DNA from: Devosia sp. LC5
GTDB lineage: Bacteria > Pseudomonadota > Alphaproteobacteria > Rhizobiales > Devosiaceae
Reading direction: 5' to 3'
DNA length: 64,000 nucleotides
Assembly (NCBI RefSeq): GCF_000735585.1
Contig: NZ_JNNO01000044.1
Coordinates: 1-64,000, forward strand
In this document: in pieces, positions 55,427 through 63,810 of the stretch
Layout of the letters: every line of letters begins with the position of its first letter
Numbering within the stretch: position 1 is the stretch's first letter
Translations under genes and position numbers: made by a program
Notes under the pieces: generated by a model
Databases searched by the model: none
What the model saw: the letters and a program-made list of their open reading frames with translations, nothing else
What the model was told of the DNA's origin: nothing

Positions 55427-57340
55427 ATGCTTTTGCGAAATCTGAGCCTGTCGACAGCACTTGCTTTGGTGCTGACATGCGGCGCCATTGCCGATGATTT
55501 GCCTGCGCGGCCCAGTGGGCTGGGTATTGTGGACAGTGCGCCTGTCGCCGCCGACGTGCCCGCTTACGTGGATTTTGGTGCGACCAATCAGCGGGGCAAG
55601 GCCTGCATGTCCGATGTCGCGGGCAATGCGGGCGTGCGCCTGCTGTCCGGGTTTCTCGATGTGTGGACGCCCCATACCCCGTTTGTCGATGCCGATGTGG
55701 ACGCGCCCGCCGAGGGTGATTGCCCGGCTGTCGCGATGACGGACTGGGACGGGGTTCCCGGCAGCGCCACGGACGGGACGGTGATGAATGCCGCGATCCA
55801 CGCGGCCAATATTGACTACGTGATCGATATTACGGCGTTGCGAACGCAGAACGAGGCCGTGCTGGCTTATCTCGATGATCGCCGCGGCAAGAATGTCAGC
55901 ATGATGGATGGGTTGGGGCCGCTGGCAGATGCCTGGCGCGCGGGTGCCTGGCAATCCTCGACCATCGCCTATGTAGCGGCCGACGCGACCAGCGTGAAAT
56001 ATGACGATAACGGCAATAATCGCGGCGTCGGCAGTGTGGTGGACGGCGAGAAGGCCAATACGGATCTCGGTCTTGCCGTTGACCTGATCAAGGCGGCCAG
56101 CGCCGATGGTTCGACCGAACCGGCCAAACGCTATTTCAAATATGCCCGTCCGTGGCGCTGGTCCATGGACGTGTCAGTGCTGCCGGCGCTGGAGCCGGCC
56201 AAGAGCGGCTCGGCCCGAACCGATGGCGGGTTTCCGAGCGGCCACACCGCCGAAGCCTGGCGCGATGGGCTGGCACTGGCCTATCTGGTCCCTGAGCGCT
56301 TTCAGGAAATCCTGACGCGGTCAGTGGAAATGGGCGATAGCCGCATCCTGGCGGGTATGCACTCGCCGCTCGATGTCATTGGCGGCCGCATGCTGGGCAC
56401 GGCCGTCGTGGTCTACAATCTTAACCGGCCCGAGAATGCCGAGCTCAAGCAGGATGCCTACGCCCAGGCGCAGAGCTGGCTGATGCGCCAGACTGGCACG
56501 CAAACGCCCGATGGCCTTTATGCTGCGGCCCATGCCGCGCCGGTTGGCGAGGACAGGTTTGCCGATCCGGCAGCTAATCTGGCCTATGTTTCGGGGCGGA
56601 TCAGCTATGGCCTGGCGCCAGTGTCCGACACGTCTGCTCCAGCTGTCGTGCCCAAGGGCGCCGAAGTGTTGCTTGAAACGCGCCTGCCTTATCTCAGCGC
56701 CGAACAGCGTCGCGTCGTGCTCAAGACCACCGCCTTTGCCGCTGGCTATCCGGTGATGAATGATGCGGAGGGTTTTGGCCGTCTCGACTATATCCGGGCA
56801 GCCGATGGTTACGCAGCCTTCGATGGCGACGTTACCGTGCGCATGGATGGTGCGCTGGGCGGGTTCAATGCCCGCGATACGTGGCGCAATGATATTGCCG
56901 GCAAGGGCATGCTCACCAAGCAGGGCAGCGGCAGCCTGGTTCTGGCCGGTGCCAACAGCTATTCGGGCGGGACGGTAATCGAGGCGGGGAGCCTGGTCGC
57001 GGACAGTTCCGATGCGCTGGGCGACGGCGATGTCTATCTTGCCGGCGGCACGCTGGAAATCGGACGGGATGGCGTGGCGTTGAAGGGCGACTATGTGCAA
57101 CTTGACGGCGCCGTGCTGTCAATCACAGGCGCATCGCTCGAAGAGGCCGCCATGGCGGTCAGTGGAGACGTGGTGATCGAGGGCGGCGTACTCGATATCC
57201 GGGTGCCAGCGCGCTCAGGCACGGTACAGGTCATTTCTGCCCAGGCCATCAAGGGCCGTTTCGCCGAAGTGCGTGTTAACGGCCAGCCGGTGGAGGCCAG
57301 CTACGGTGAGACGGGCGTCAGCGTGGCCATGGCCAACTAG
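55427..57340 (+). CDS. Exported PAP2-type acid phosphatase with an autotransporter-type C-terminal repeat
   Basis: A 637-residue secreted protein with a signal peptide of about 22 residues. A PAP2/haloperoxidase catalytic core (about 205-350) carries all three signature motifs: K-X6-RP (KRYFKYARP), PSGH (GGFPSGHTAEAW) and SRILAGMHSPLD. After a spacer comes a passenger-type beta-strand repeat (LTKQGSGSLVLAGANSYSGG near 506) and similar beta-rich sequence to the end. There is no translocator barrel domain, so it is not a complete autotransporter. The ATG 55427 follows GGAGAG. It probably hydrolyses phosphomonoesters outside the cytoplasm. Confidence 0.88.
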   Translation: MLLRNLSLSTALALVLTCGAIADDLPARPSGLGIVDSAPVAADVPAYVDFGATNQRGKACMSDVAGNAGVRLLSGFLDVWTPHTPFVDADVDAPAEGDCPAVAMTDWDGVPGSATDGTVMNAAIHAANIDYVIDITALRTQNEAVLAYLDDRRGKNVSMMDGLGPLADAWRAGAWQSSTIAYVAADATSVKYDDNGNNRGVGSVVDGEKANTDLGLAVDLIKAASADGSTEPAKRYFKYARPWRWSMDVSVLPALEPAKSGSARTDGGFPSGHTAEAWRDGLALAYLVPERFQEILTRSVEMGDSRILAGMHSPLDVIGGRMLGTAVVVYNLNRPENAELKQDAYAQAQSWLMRQTGTQTPDGLYAAAHAAPVGEDRFADPAANLAYVSGRISYGLAPVSDTSAPAVVPKGAEVLLETRLPYLSAEQRRVVLKTTAFAAGYPVMNDAEGFGRLDYIRAADGYAAFDGDVTVRMDGALGGFNARDTWRNDIAGKGMLTKQGSGSLVLAGANSYSGGTVIEAGSLVADSSDALGDGDVYLAGGTLEIGRDGVALKGDYVQLDGAVLSITGASLEEAAMAVSGDVVIEGGVLDIRVPARSGTVQVISAQAIKGRFAEVRVNGQPVEASYGETGVSVAMAN

Positions 57341-57549
57341 GGCGCAACAGTTTCCGGCGCCGATTGTGCGGCCCCTGCTTCGGTGGGGGCCGTTTGCGTT
57401 GCGGCGCTATTGGCTTCGCGGAGCTGCTGATAGGCATTGATGCCGCCCAGCGAGGTCGAGATGGCAATGATCACCAGCAGGGTGCCCAGCGCCAGCAGCA
57501 TGATACGCGCCGGGGTGAGGGCGAAGGGGCTCAGTTTGGGTTCGTCCAT
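57337..57549 (-). CDS. Small single-pass membrane protein
   Basis: A 70-residue protein with a transmembrane helix at about 15-37 (IMLLALGTLLVIIAISTSLGG) and an Ala/Thr/Glu-rich C-terminus. I do not recognise it. ATG 57549 follows a GAGGTCTTCCG region; the stop overlaps the stop of the convergent phosphatase gene by three bases. It is a probable gene because of its clear composition, but has no function that I can assign. Confidence 0.65.
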   Translation of the reverse strand: MDEPKLSPFALTPARIMLLALGTLLVIIAISTSLGGINAYQQLREANSAATQTAPTEAGAAQSAPETVAP

Positions 57550-57662
57550 CGGAAGACCTCAAAATAAATCTGCTCAGAACCACCAAAGGAGCGGGCGGGC
57601 AGCGGCGTCTTAGCACTATAAGAGGCCCAAGGTTAAGGCTTGCGCGAGTGTTTGCCCCCGTG

Positions 57663-58217
57663 ATGGGACTGTCTGCCGCACCACAGATCGATCATGCCGG
57701 TGCGCTGACGCGGGCGCTGGTCGTTCGCGCGCAGAATGGCGATGCTGCCGCGTTCGGCGAGCTGATCGAGGATCACTATGACCTGATCTACCGCACGGCC
57801 TGGAAATGGTGCGGCAACCGCACCGATGCCGAGGATGTGGCGCAGGATGTGTGCGTCAAGCTGGGCGCGGCGATTGGCGGGTTCGATGGGCGTAGCGCCT
57901 TTTCAAGCTGGGTCTATCGCATCACGCTCAATGCGGTGCGCGACATGCAGCGGGCGGCCAGCCGGCGGAACAAATATGCCGATGCCTATGCCGAGGTGAG
58001 CCCCGAAGATCACCCCGCCGACCAGGAGGATGCGGCGACCTCGCACCAGCTCTGGGCGGCGGTGCGGGAATTGCCCGAAAAGCAACGCGACGCGGTGTTG
58101 CTGGTTTATGCGGAGGAATTGAGCCACGCGGCGGCGGCCGAGATCATGGGCATCAAGGAGGCCACGGTCTCCTTCCATGTGCATGAGGCACGCAAGACCC
58201 TAAGGGGGCTGCTATGA
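57663..58217 (+). CDS. ECF RNA polymerase sigma factor
   Basis: Sigma factor of 184 residues with region 2 (AFGELIEDHYDLIYRTAWKWCGNRTDAEDVAQDVCVKL) and region 4 (LPEKQRDAVLLVYAEELSHAAAAEIMGIKEATVSFHVHEARKTL). The ATG 57663 is taken; a GTG at 57648 would add five residues. Its stop overlaps the ATG of the next gene, a membrane-anchored von Willebrand A protein, so they are co-translated. That neighbour may act as, or contain, its anti-sigma factor. Confidence 0.92.
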   Translation: MGLSAAPQIDHAGALTRALVVRAQNGDAAAFGELIEDHYDLIYRTAWKWCGNRTDAEDVAQDVCVKLGAAIGGFDGRSAFSSWVYRITLNAVRDMQRAASRRNKYADAYAEVSPEDHPADQEDAATSHQLWAAVRELPEKQRDAVLLVYAEELSHAAAAEIMGIKEATVSFHVHEARKTLRGLL

Positions 58218-60304
58218 GCGACGATATGCACGATCCATTCACCGGCCTCAGCCAGGCCAAGGCGCCGGCGGGCAATGCCGAGGCGAAAAAGCGCGCCCTG
58301 GCGGCGGGTATGGCGGCGTTCGAGGCCATGCAGGCGGAAACGGCTCAGAAATCAGCAGAAGCAACCCAAGGAAACCGGAAAGGCGGGCGTCTTAGTTCCA
58401 TCATCACCACCCTGAAAGGGAACTGGATCATGGATATGCGTCTTCCGATCGGCACGGCTGCCATTGCATTGCTCGTGCTGCCGCTTGGCTACCAGCTTTA
58501 TACCAGCACCTCGATGACACCGAGCCAGGTGAATCAGACTGCCAGCCAGCCGCCTATCGCCTTCGATCCGCCGCCGACGACGCTGCCAGTCGACCCGACA
58601 ACTTTGAGTGCGGCGCAGGCCGAGACTGAAGTTGCGGCCCCTGCCACCCAGACCGCACCGGCACCAGCCGATGAAATGCGCCTGCGCGAGCTGGCGGCCG
58701 AGCCGCAATTCGGCGGGGAACTCGCCGACAATATGTTCATTGCGCCGCCGCCAGCACCCACCACGGTCATGCCGATGGGGGCAGTGGCGCGGGGAACGGT
58801 GCCGGATTATGCCGTCGCGCCCCAGGCCGAAGCTAGCGGCGACGAATTCACCAGCTTTGAGGAACAACGCCTCAAGGTTGCCGCGAGCGATCCGGTTTCG
58901 ACCTTCTCGATCGATGTGGACACGGCCAGCTATTCCTATGTGCGGCGCTCGCTGGAAGAGGGTTATGTGCCCGAACCAGACGCCGTGCGCATCGAGGAAT
59001 TGCTGAACTACTTCCCCTATGATTATGCACTGGCGGAAAGCGCAACGGCGCCTTTCAAACCGACCATGGCAGTGTTCCCCACGCCATGGAACCCCAAGAC
59101 CCAATTGCTCGAAATCGGCATCAAGGGTTATGTGCCCCCAGCCGGTGAGGACAAGCCGAGTAATCTGGTGTTCCTGATCGATACATCCGGGTCGATGGAC
59201 GAGCCGGACAAGCTGCCGCTACTGCAGCGAGCATTCGGGCTCTTGGTCGATCAGCTTTCGGCCAATGATACGGTATCGATCATCACTTATGCCGGTTCGG
59301 CCGGGGTGGTGCTGGAGCCGACCAAGGCGATCGAAAAAGCCAAGATACTGTCGGCGCTCGACCAGCTTTATGCGGGTGGCAGCACGGCGGGCGCCGAAGG
59401 TATCGAGCTGGCGTACAAGCTGGCTGAACAGTCCAAGGTCAGCGGGGGCACCAATCGGGTGATCCTGGCCACCGATGGCGATTTCAATGTGGGGATCGAT
59501 GACCCCGAAAAGCTGGAAGACTTCATCAAGGCCAAGCGCGATAGCGGGGTGACGCTGTCGGTGCTGGGCTTCGGGATGGGCAATCTGGACGATGCGACTA
59601 TGCAGGCGCTGGCCCAGAACGGCGATGGCAATGCCAGCTATATCTCCAGTTTCCGCGAAGCCCAGAAAGTGCTGGTGGAAGAGGTCGGCTCGACCCTGCA
59701 CATGATTGCCAAGGATGTGAAAATCCAGGTGGAGTTCAACCCGGCCGTGGTCAGCGAATATCGGCTGATCGGCTATGAGACGCGGGCACTCAACCGCGAA
59801 GATTTCAACAATGACGCGGTCGATGCCGGCGATATCGGGGCCGGGCATACGGTGACCGCGCTCTATGAAATCACCCCGGTCGGTTCAGGCGCCGAATTGG
59901 TCGAGCCGCTGCGTTATGGCAACCAGCAGCCGGCAGTTGGCGGAGCGGCGGGCGAGGAAATCGCCTTCCTCAAGATGCGCTACAAAATGCCCGATAGCGA
60001 TGTCAGCCAGCTGATCGAGCAGGCGGTGACGCCCAGCGTGGTTTATGGCGATATTAGCGAGGTGAGCGATGACGCGCGCTTTGCCGCGGCCGTGGCCGCT
60101 TTCGGGCAGAAGCTCAAGGGCTCGGACTATGTCAGGGACATGAGCTGGGCCGATATTCAGGCGCTGGCCCAGTCGGGCAAGGGCACGGATGAAAGCGGCT
60201 ATCGCGCCGAGTTCATCCAATTGCTCAAGACCGCGGCGCTGTTGCAGCCGGATGCGGCAGGGGATGCCTGTACGCCGGATAGCGAGGCGGACGGCGCCTG
60301 CTGA
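58214..60304 (+). CDS. Membrane-anchored von Willebrand factor A protein (YfbK-like)
   Basis: A 696-residue protein with a short cytoplasmic N-terminus (1-73), a transmembrane helix at about 80-96 (TAAIALLVLPLGYQLYTS) and an extracytoplasmic region. This holds the YfbK N-terminal module (FTSFEEQRLKVAASDPVSTFSIDVDTASYSYVRRSLEEG), a vWA domain with the metal-ion-dependent adhesion site DTSGS near 320, and a DUF3520-type C-terminal domain. The N-terminal 70 residues could bind the co-encoded ECF sigma factor, which would make this a sensor/anti-sigma protein; that is inferred from the ATGA coupling and the topology. Confidence 0.88.
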   Translation: MSDDMHDPFTGLSQAKAPAGNAEAKKRALAAGMAAFEAMQAETAQKSAEATQGNRKGGRLSSIITTLKGNWIMDMRLPIGTAAIALLVLPLGYQLYTSTSMTPSQVNQTASQPPIAFDPPPTTLPVDPTTLSAAQAETEVAAPATQTAPAPADEMRLRELAAEPQFGGELADNMFIAPPPAPTTVMPMGAVARGTVPDYAVAPQAEASGDEFTSFEEQRLKVAASDPVSTFSIDVDTASYSYVRRSLEEGYVPEPDAVRIEELLNYFPYDYALAESATAPFKPTMAVFPTPWNPKTQLLEIGIKGYVPPAGEDKPSNLVFLIDTSGSMDEPDKLPLLQRAFGLLVDQLSANDTVSIITYAGSAGVVLEPTKAIEKAKILSALDQLYAGGSTAGAEGIELAYKLAEQSKVSGGTNRVILATDGDFNVGIDDPEKLEDFIKAKRDSGVTLSVLGFGMGNLDDATMQALAQNGDGNASYISSFREAQKVLVEEVGSTLHMIAKDVKIQVEFNPAVVSEYRLIGYETRALNREDFNNDAVDAGDIGAGHTVTALYEITPVGSGAELVEPLRYGNQQPAVGGAAGEEIAFLKMRYKMPDSDVSQLIEQAVTPSVVYGDISEVSDDARFAAAVAAFGQKLKGSDYVRDMSWADIQALAQSGKGTDESGYRAEFIQLLKTAALLQPDAAGDACTPDSEADGAC

Positions 60305-60324
60305 TAGCCGGTAGTTCTTTGGAG

Positions 60325-60353
60325 GGGCGGGCTGGGAAACCAGCCCGCCCTTT
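60325..60353. terminator. GAAA-capped terminator after the vWA gene
   Basis: GGGCGGGCTGG-GAAA-CCAGCCCGCCC is a perfect 11-pair hairpin with a GAAA tetraloop, followed by TTT. It lies between convergent genes. Confidence 0.85.
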
Positions 60354-60360
60354 GGCGCAT

Positions 60361-61311
60361 TCAGACCAGGGGCTTCAGATTGGCCTCGATGCTGGCGCGG
60401 CGGGGTTCGAGGAAGGGCGGCAGGGCGAGGGATTCTCCCAGCGTTTCCATCGGCTCATCGGCGGCAAAGCCAGGCACATCGGTGGCGATCTCGAACAGGA
60501 TGCCATTGGGCTCGCGGAAATAGAGCGAGGTGAAATAGTAGCGTTCCACTTCGCCGCTCGAGCGAATGCCGGCCTGGGTCACCCGGGCGATCCACTGGCG
60601 CAGGCTATCCTGGTCCGGCGTGCGGAACGCCACGTGATGCACGCCGCCGGCGCCGGGCCGGGCCGGGGCCAGGGTGGGATCGACCACGACATGCAGCTCG
60701 GCCGCGGGGCCGCCTTCGCCCATTTCGAACACATGGGTTTCCCCCGTCGTGCTGGTGGCCGGATAGGTGCGGACCTTGCGCATATTCATCACCTGGGTCA
60801 GCACGGCTTCGGTGCGGTCAAGCTGAGGCACGGCCAGCGAGATGGGGCCCAGCCCGATGATCTGCTTTTCGGCCGGAACCGGGCTTTTGTGCCAGGGCAC
60901 GACCTTATTGGCCGCGTCTATCACCATGCGGAAGCGCTGGCCTTCAAAATCCTCGAAGTCGAGCGAGGTGTGGCCGTTGCGCTCCTTGATGGCTGATGTG
61001 CCCACATTGTGGCTCTGCAGATGGTCTTTCCACCATTTGAGCGTGTCTTCGCTATCGACGCGCAGGCCAGTGCGGCTGACGGTGTGATTGCCGCGCTTTT
61101 CGGGGCCGGTTTCGAAATCGAAAAAGGTCAGGTCGGCGCCGGGCGAGGCGACGCCATCGCCGTAGAACAGGTGGTAGGCGGTGGTCTGGTCCTGATTGAC
61201 CGTCTTCTTGATCAGCCGCATGCCCAAGGTCTGGGTATAAAAGGCCAGATTCTTGCTGGCCTGGGCGGTGACAGCGGTCAGGTGGTGGATGCCTCCGAGC
61301 TGCAAAGTCAT
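60361..61311 (-). CDS. Ring-cleaving dioxygenase-like VOC protein
   Basis: A 316-residue protein made of two VOC repeats: one starting GGIHHLTAVTAQASKNLAFY (about 6-25) and the other near 150-190 (GLGPISLAVPQLDRTEAVL). His and Glu metal ligands are in IHHLTA, GGVHHVAFRT and NGILFEIATD. It belongs to the MhqO/LinE/PcpA-like group, often annotated as hydroquinone dioxygenase. The ATG 61311 follows AAGGAGAC; upstream the frame adds 15 unlikely residues. Quinone or phenolic detoxification is the likely setting. Confidence 0.87.
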   Translation of the reverse strand: MTLQLGGIHHLTAVTAQASKNLAFYTQTLGMRLIKKTVNQDQTTAYHLFYGDGVASPGADLTFFDFETGPEKRGNHTVSRTGLRVDSEDTLKWWKDHLQSHNVGTSAIKERNGHTSLDFEDFEGQRFRMVIDAANKVVPWHKSPVPAEKQIIGLGPISLAVPQLDRTEAVLTQVMNMRKVRTYPATSTTGETHVFEMGEGGPAAELHVVVDPTLAPARPGAGGVHHVAFRTPDQDSLRQWIARVTQAGIRSSGEVERYYFTSLYFREPNGILFEIATDVPGFAADEPMETLGESLALPPFLEPRRASIEANLKPLV

Positions 61312-61577
61312 AGCTTTTGTCTCCTTCATGCGGCGAACCGCGCTAACATTGCCCAAGATGTAAGCGAGAGCGCCCTGCTTGTGCAGCGGTCCAGTTCCGA
61401 CAAACTGTTGTGGATTGTCGAACGACAGCCAGTGGGCGTTGTCAGATTCGCATGCGGCCCGCGTTTTGTCATGGGGGACGGCAGAGGAGGGCGCTTGACA
61501 GGCCGGGATGGCAAATCTAATACGTCGACTAGCTTTTCAAGCGTCGCTATCCCGGCCTTCGGCCGGCGCAGCCTTGG
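61312..61577 (+). promoter_or_regulatory. Region between VOC gene and tRNA-Met, with tRNA promoter
   Basis: A stretch of 266 bases without a gene. TTGACA at 61495-61500, N17, then TAATAC at 61518-61523 forms a likely housekeeping promoter about 55 bp before the tRNA. The rest is unremarkable apart from a GC-rich hairpin-forming patch CGGCCTTCGGCCG near 61555-61567. Confidence 0.6.
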
Positions 61578-61654
61578 GGCGGAGTAGCTCAGTTGGTTAG
61601 AGCAGCGGAATCATAATCCGTGTGTCCCCAGTTCAAATCTGGGCTTCGCTACCA
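61578..61654 (+). tRNA. tRNA-Met (CAU)
   Basis: Cloverleaf of 77 nt. The acceptor stem GGCGGAG pairs with CTTCGCT, the D-arm carries GCTCAGTTGGTTAGAGC, the anticodon loop is ATCATAA (anticodon CAT), and the T-arm CCCAG-TTCAAAT-CTGGG is followed by the acceptor end and an encoded CCA. It has no C1-A72 mismatch, so it is elongator tRNA-Met (or, if its C34 were lysidine-modified, tRNA-Ile; identity elements would decide). A terminator follows. Confidence 0.93.
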
Positions 61655-61658
61655 TTCA

Positions 61659-61684
61659 AACCCTCGGGAAACCGAGGGTTTTTT
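61659..61684 (+). terminator. Terminator of tRNA-Met
   Basis: AACCCTCGG-GAAA-CCGAGGGTT is a perfect nine-pair hairpin with a GAAA tetraloop and a following T-run. Confidence 0.9.
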
Positions 61685-61746
61685 GTTTTCTGGCGCGAGA
61701 ATCAGATGGGTTGGGGGCAGAGACCCGTCGCCGTCCTGTTGCCTGA

Positions 61747-62075
61747 ATGGGTTGGTTGACCCGCGCTCAGTTCGAACAGGGCCAGACGGCGCTCGACAGT
61801 GCCAAGAGTTCTTTGGCAGCCGCCCAGTCGCAGCAGGCATCGGCCAATGAAGTGCTGTCCTATGTCGATCTCAAATCCAATGCCGATGGCATTATCCTGT
61901 CGCGAACGGTGGAGCCGGGGCAGGTGGTCGGCGGCGGCCAGACGGTGCTGACCCTGGCGCAGGATGGCCCGCGCGACGCTGTGTTCAATGTCTATGAGGC
62001 TGCGCTCACTGGCGTGCCCCATGATGTGCCGGTCGATCTGTCGCTGGTCGCCGATCCCTCCATCACAGCCACACG
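61747..62075 (+). pseudogene. Remnant of an RND efflux periplasmic adaptor (HlyD/MFP family)
   Basis: The reading frame encodes a middle fragment of a membrane-fusion protein: a helical hairpin end (LTRAQFEQGQTALDSAKSSLAAAQ) and a lipoyl half-domain (SYVDLKSNADGIILSRTVEPGQVVGGGQTVLTLAQDG). The N-terminal signal, first lipoyl half and C-terminal domain are absent. After SLVADPSITA the sequence passes directly into an RND permease fragment in another frame. It sits 60 bp after the tRNA terminator. It is a decayed gene. Confidence 0.85.
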
Positions 62076-62942
62076 GCGTCGGTATCGACCAAGTGTCCGA
62101 CCAGCCCCATGTGGTCGAGGAGGCCGTCGGCGGCTTCACCAAATCCCTGTTCGAAGCCGTGGTCATCGCGCTCGTGGTGAGCTTTCTTAGCCTGGGTTTG
62201 CGGGCGGGGCTCGTCGTCGCCATCTCGATCCCAATTGTGCTCGCGCTGGTCTTTGTGTTCATGGAATTCATGGGCATTTCGCTGCAGCGCGTCTCGCTGG
62301 GCGCCCTGATCATCGCCCTGGGCCTTCTTGTCGATGACGCCATGATCACCGTTGAAATGATGGTGTCGCGCCTCGAAGCCGGGGATAGCTTGGGCAAGGC
62401 CGCGACCTTCGCCTATACCTCGACGGCCTTCCCCATGCTCACGGGCACCCTTGTTACAGTTGCCGGCTTCCTGCCCATCCTGCTCAATGCCTCGACGGCC
62501 GGTGAATATGTCCAGTCCCTGTTCTATGTGATCGCAGCAGCGCTTTTGATTTTCCTGGGTCGTCGCCGTGCTGTTCGCCCCGCTGATCGGGGTGGCGCAA
62601 TTGCCCAAGGTCATGCAGGGCCATGCCGACAAAAAGCCCAGCCGCATTTCTGGCTGGTTCCGGCAGTCGCTGGCTATCGCTATGCAGTTCCGCTGGGCCA
62701 CCATCGCCTTTACCGTGGCGCTATTTGCCGTAGCGCTGTTCGGGCTGATCTGCGTGGTCGCGGCTCTATTGCCGACGGGAACGCCCCTGGGCTTTGTGGC
62801 GCTGCTGGGCGTGCTGGCGCTGGCCGGGATCATCATCCGCAATGCGGCGATCCTGATCGGCCAGATCAACGACAATCTCCGCGACGGCTAAAGTCAGTGG
62901 GACGCCGTGCTCCACGCCACCGAACACCGCATGCGGCCCAGG
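62072..62942 (+). pseudogene. Remnant of an RND efflux permease (AcrB-like)
   Basis: The fragment begins at GVGIDQVSDQPHVVEEAVGGFTKSLFEAVVIAL, the periplasmic end and helix 2 of an RND permease. It runs through LGLLVDDAMITVEMMVSRLE (the charged helix-4 Asp pair) to residue LLIF. A one-base insertion in a T-run (62550-62553) shifts the frame, after which SWVVAVLFAPLIGVAQLPKV continues. A large internal deletion joins ALFGL directly to ICVVAALLPTGTPLG. A TAA at 62889-62891 replaces the codon expected in DGQSQWDAVLHATEHRMRP, and homology stops after RMRP. At least four lesions show it is non-functional. Confidence 0.85.
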
Positions 62943-62987
62943 CATGAGGCCGTGGGGGGGAAATTACCGACCTGTGATGGAGCGTTG

Positions 62988-63623
62988 CTAGGCCGGCAGG
63001 ACCACCACCTTCGTATTGACTGGTGTCTTGTCATAGAGATCGAGCATGTCCTGGGTGAGCAGGCCAACACAGCCGCTGGAAACGCCTTTGCCGATCGTCT
63101 CAGGCATGATCGTGCTGTAGATCGTATAAAGCGTGTAGGCGCCATTCTGGTAGAGATAGAGTGTTCGTGCGCCGAGTGGATTGTTCAGCCCTGGCGGCAT
63201 GCCGCCGGCATATGGTGCGGCCTCTGGCTGGCGCAGGATCATCTCCCTGGGGGGCGTCCAGATTGGCCATTCCGCCTTGCGGCCAATGTAGGCTTCACCG
63301 CTCCACAAAAAACCGGCACGACCCACATTGGCGCCATAACGAGTGGCGTAGCCGTCGCCTTCGATGCGGTAAACGTAGTAGTGGCCAGGGTCGATAATGA
63401 TCGTGCCTACCGCCTCGGCAGAATCGTAACGCACTCTTCGGCGAAGATATTTCGGATTGATCTTGTTGATATTTACCGCAGGAACCGGGAAGCGCTCGTC
63501 AGGGAGTGGCCCATAGACGCGCTCTGCCTCCGCCAGACTCATCCCGCCTGACGTAGCGCAGCCAGCAAGACCAAGCGAGCCGAGAGCGACGGCAGAGCCG
63601 ACCAGAAACGAGCGGCGGTTCAT
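62988..63623 (-). CDS. YkuD-family (L,D-transpeptidase-like) lipoprotein lacking the catalytic His
   Basis: A 211-residue protein with a twin-Arg-type signal (MNRRSFLVGSAVALGSLGLAGC, lipobox LAGC) and a YkuD domain (about 60-211: GTIIIDPGHYYVYRIEGDG..., GLNNPLGARTLYLY). In active L,D-transpeptidases the region reads HGT...SxGCIR. Here it is IYSTIMPETIGKGVSSGCVGLL: the nucleophile Cys remains, but HGT is YST and CIR is CVG. It may be a degenerate or changed enzyme. ATG 63623 is chosen for the signal peptide; ATG 63686 would add 21 residues. Confidence 0.8.
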   Translation of the reverse strand: MNRRSFLVGSAVALGSLGLAGCATSGGMSLAEAERVYGPLPDERFPVPAVNINKINPKYLRRRVRYDSAEAVGTIIIDPGHYYVYRIEGDGYATRYGANVGRAGFLWSGEAYIGRKAEWPIWTPPREMILRQPEAAPYAGGMPPGLNNPLGARTLYLYQNGAYTLYTIYSTIMPETIGKGVSSGCVGLLTQDMLDLYDKTPVNTKVVVLPA

Positions 63624-63810
63624 CAGATCGGACCGAGTTGCTGCGCCCTCCCCGCCACCGTCGACAATACCATTACTCGCGATCATGCTCGAGAATTCCC
63701 CCGCAGACTGGACCGGCCCAGCACTTTCAACCAAGATTGGTCCTATCAGACCAGATTGGCAAGCTCTGCGAAGACCATTTACTCGCGGCCGGTCCGCGCG
63801 GTGATGTTGT

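Noticed and set aside
61755-62890. Intact but unusual small efflux protein made from the RND pieces
   Set aside because: The pieces are in different frames and lack signal peptide, most helices and the porter domains; fragments of normal proteins with clear lesions explain the sequence better.
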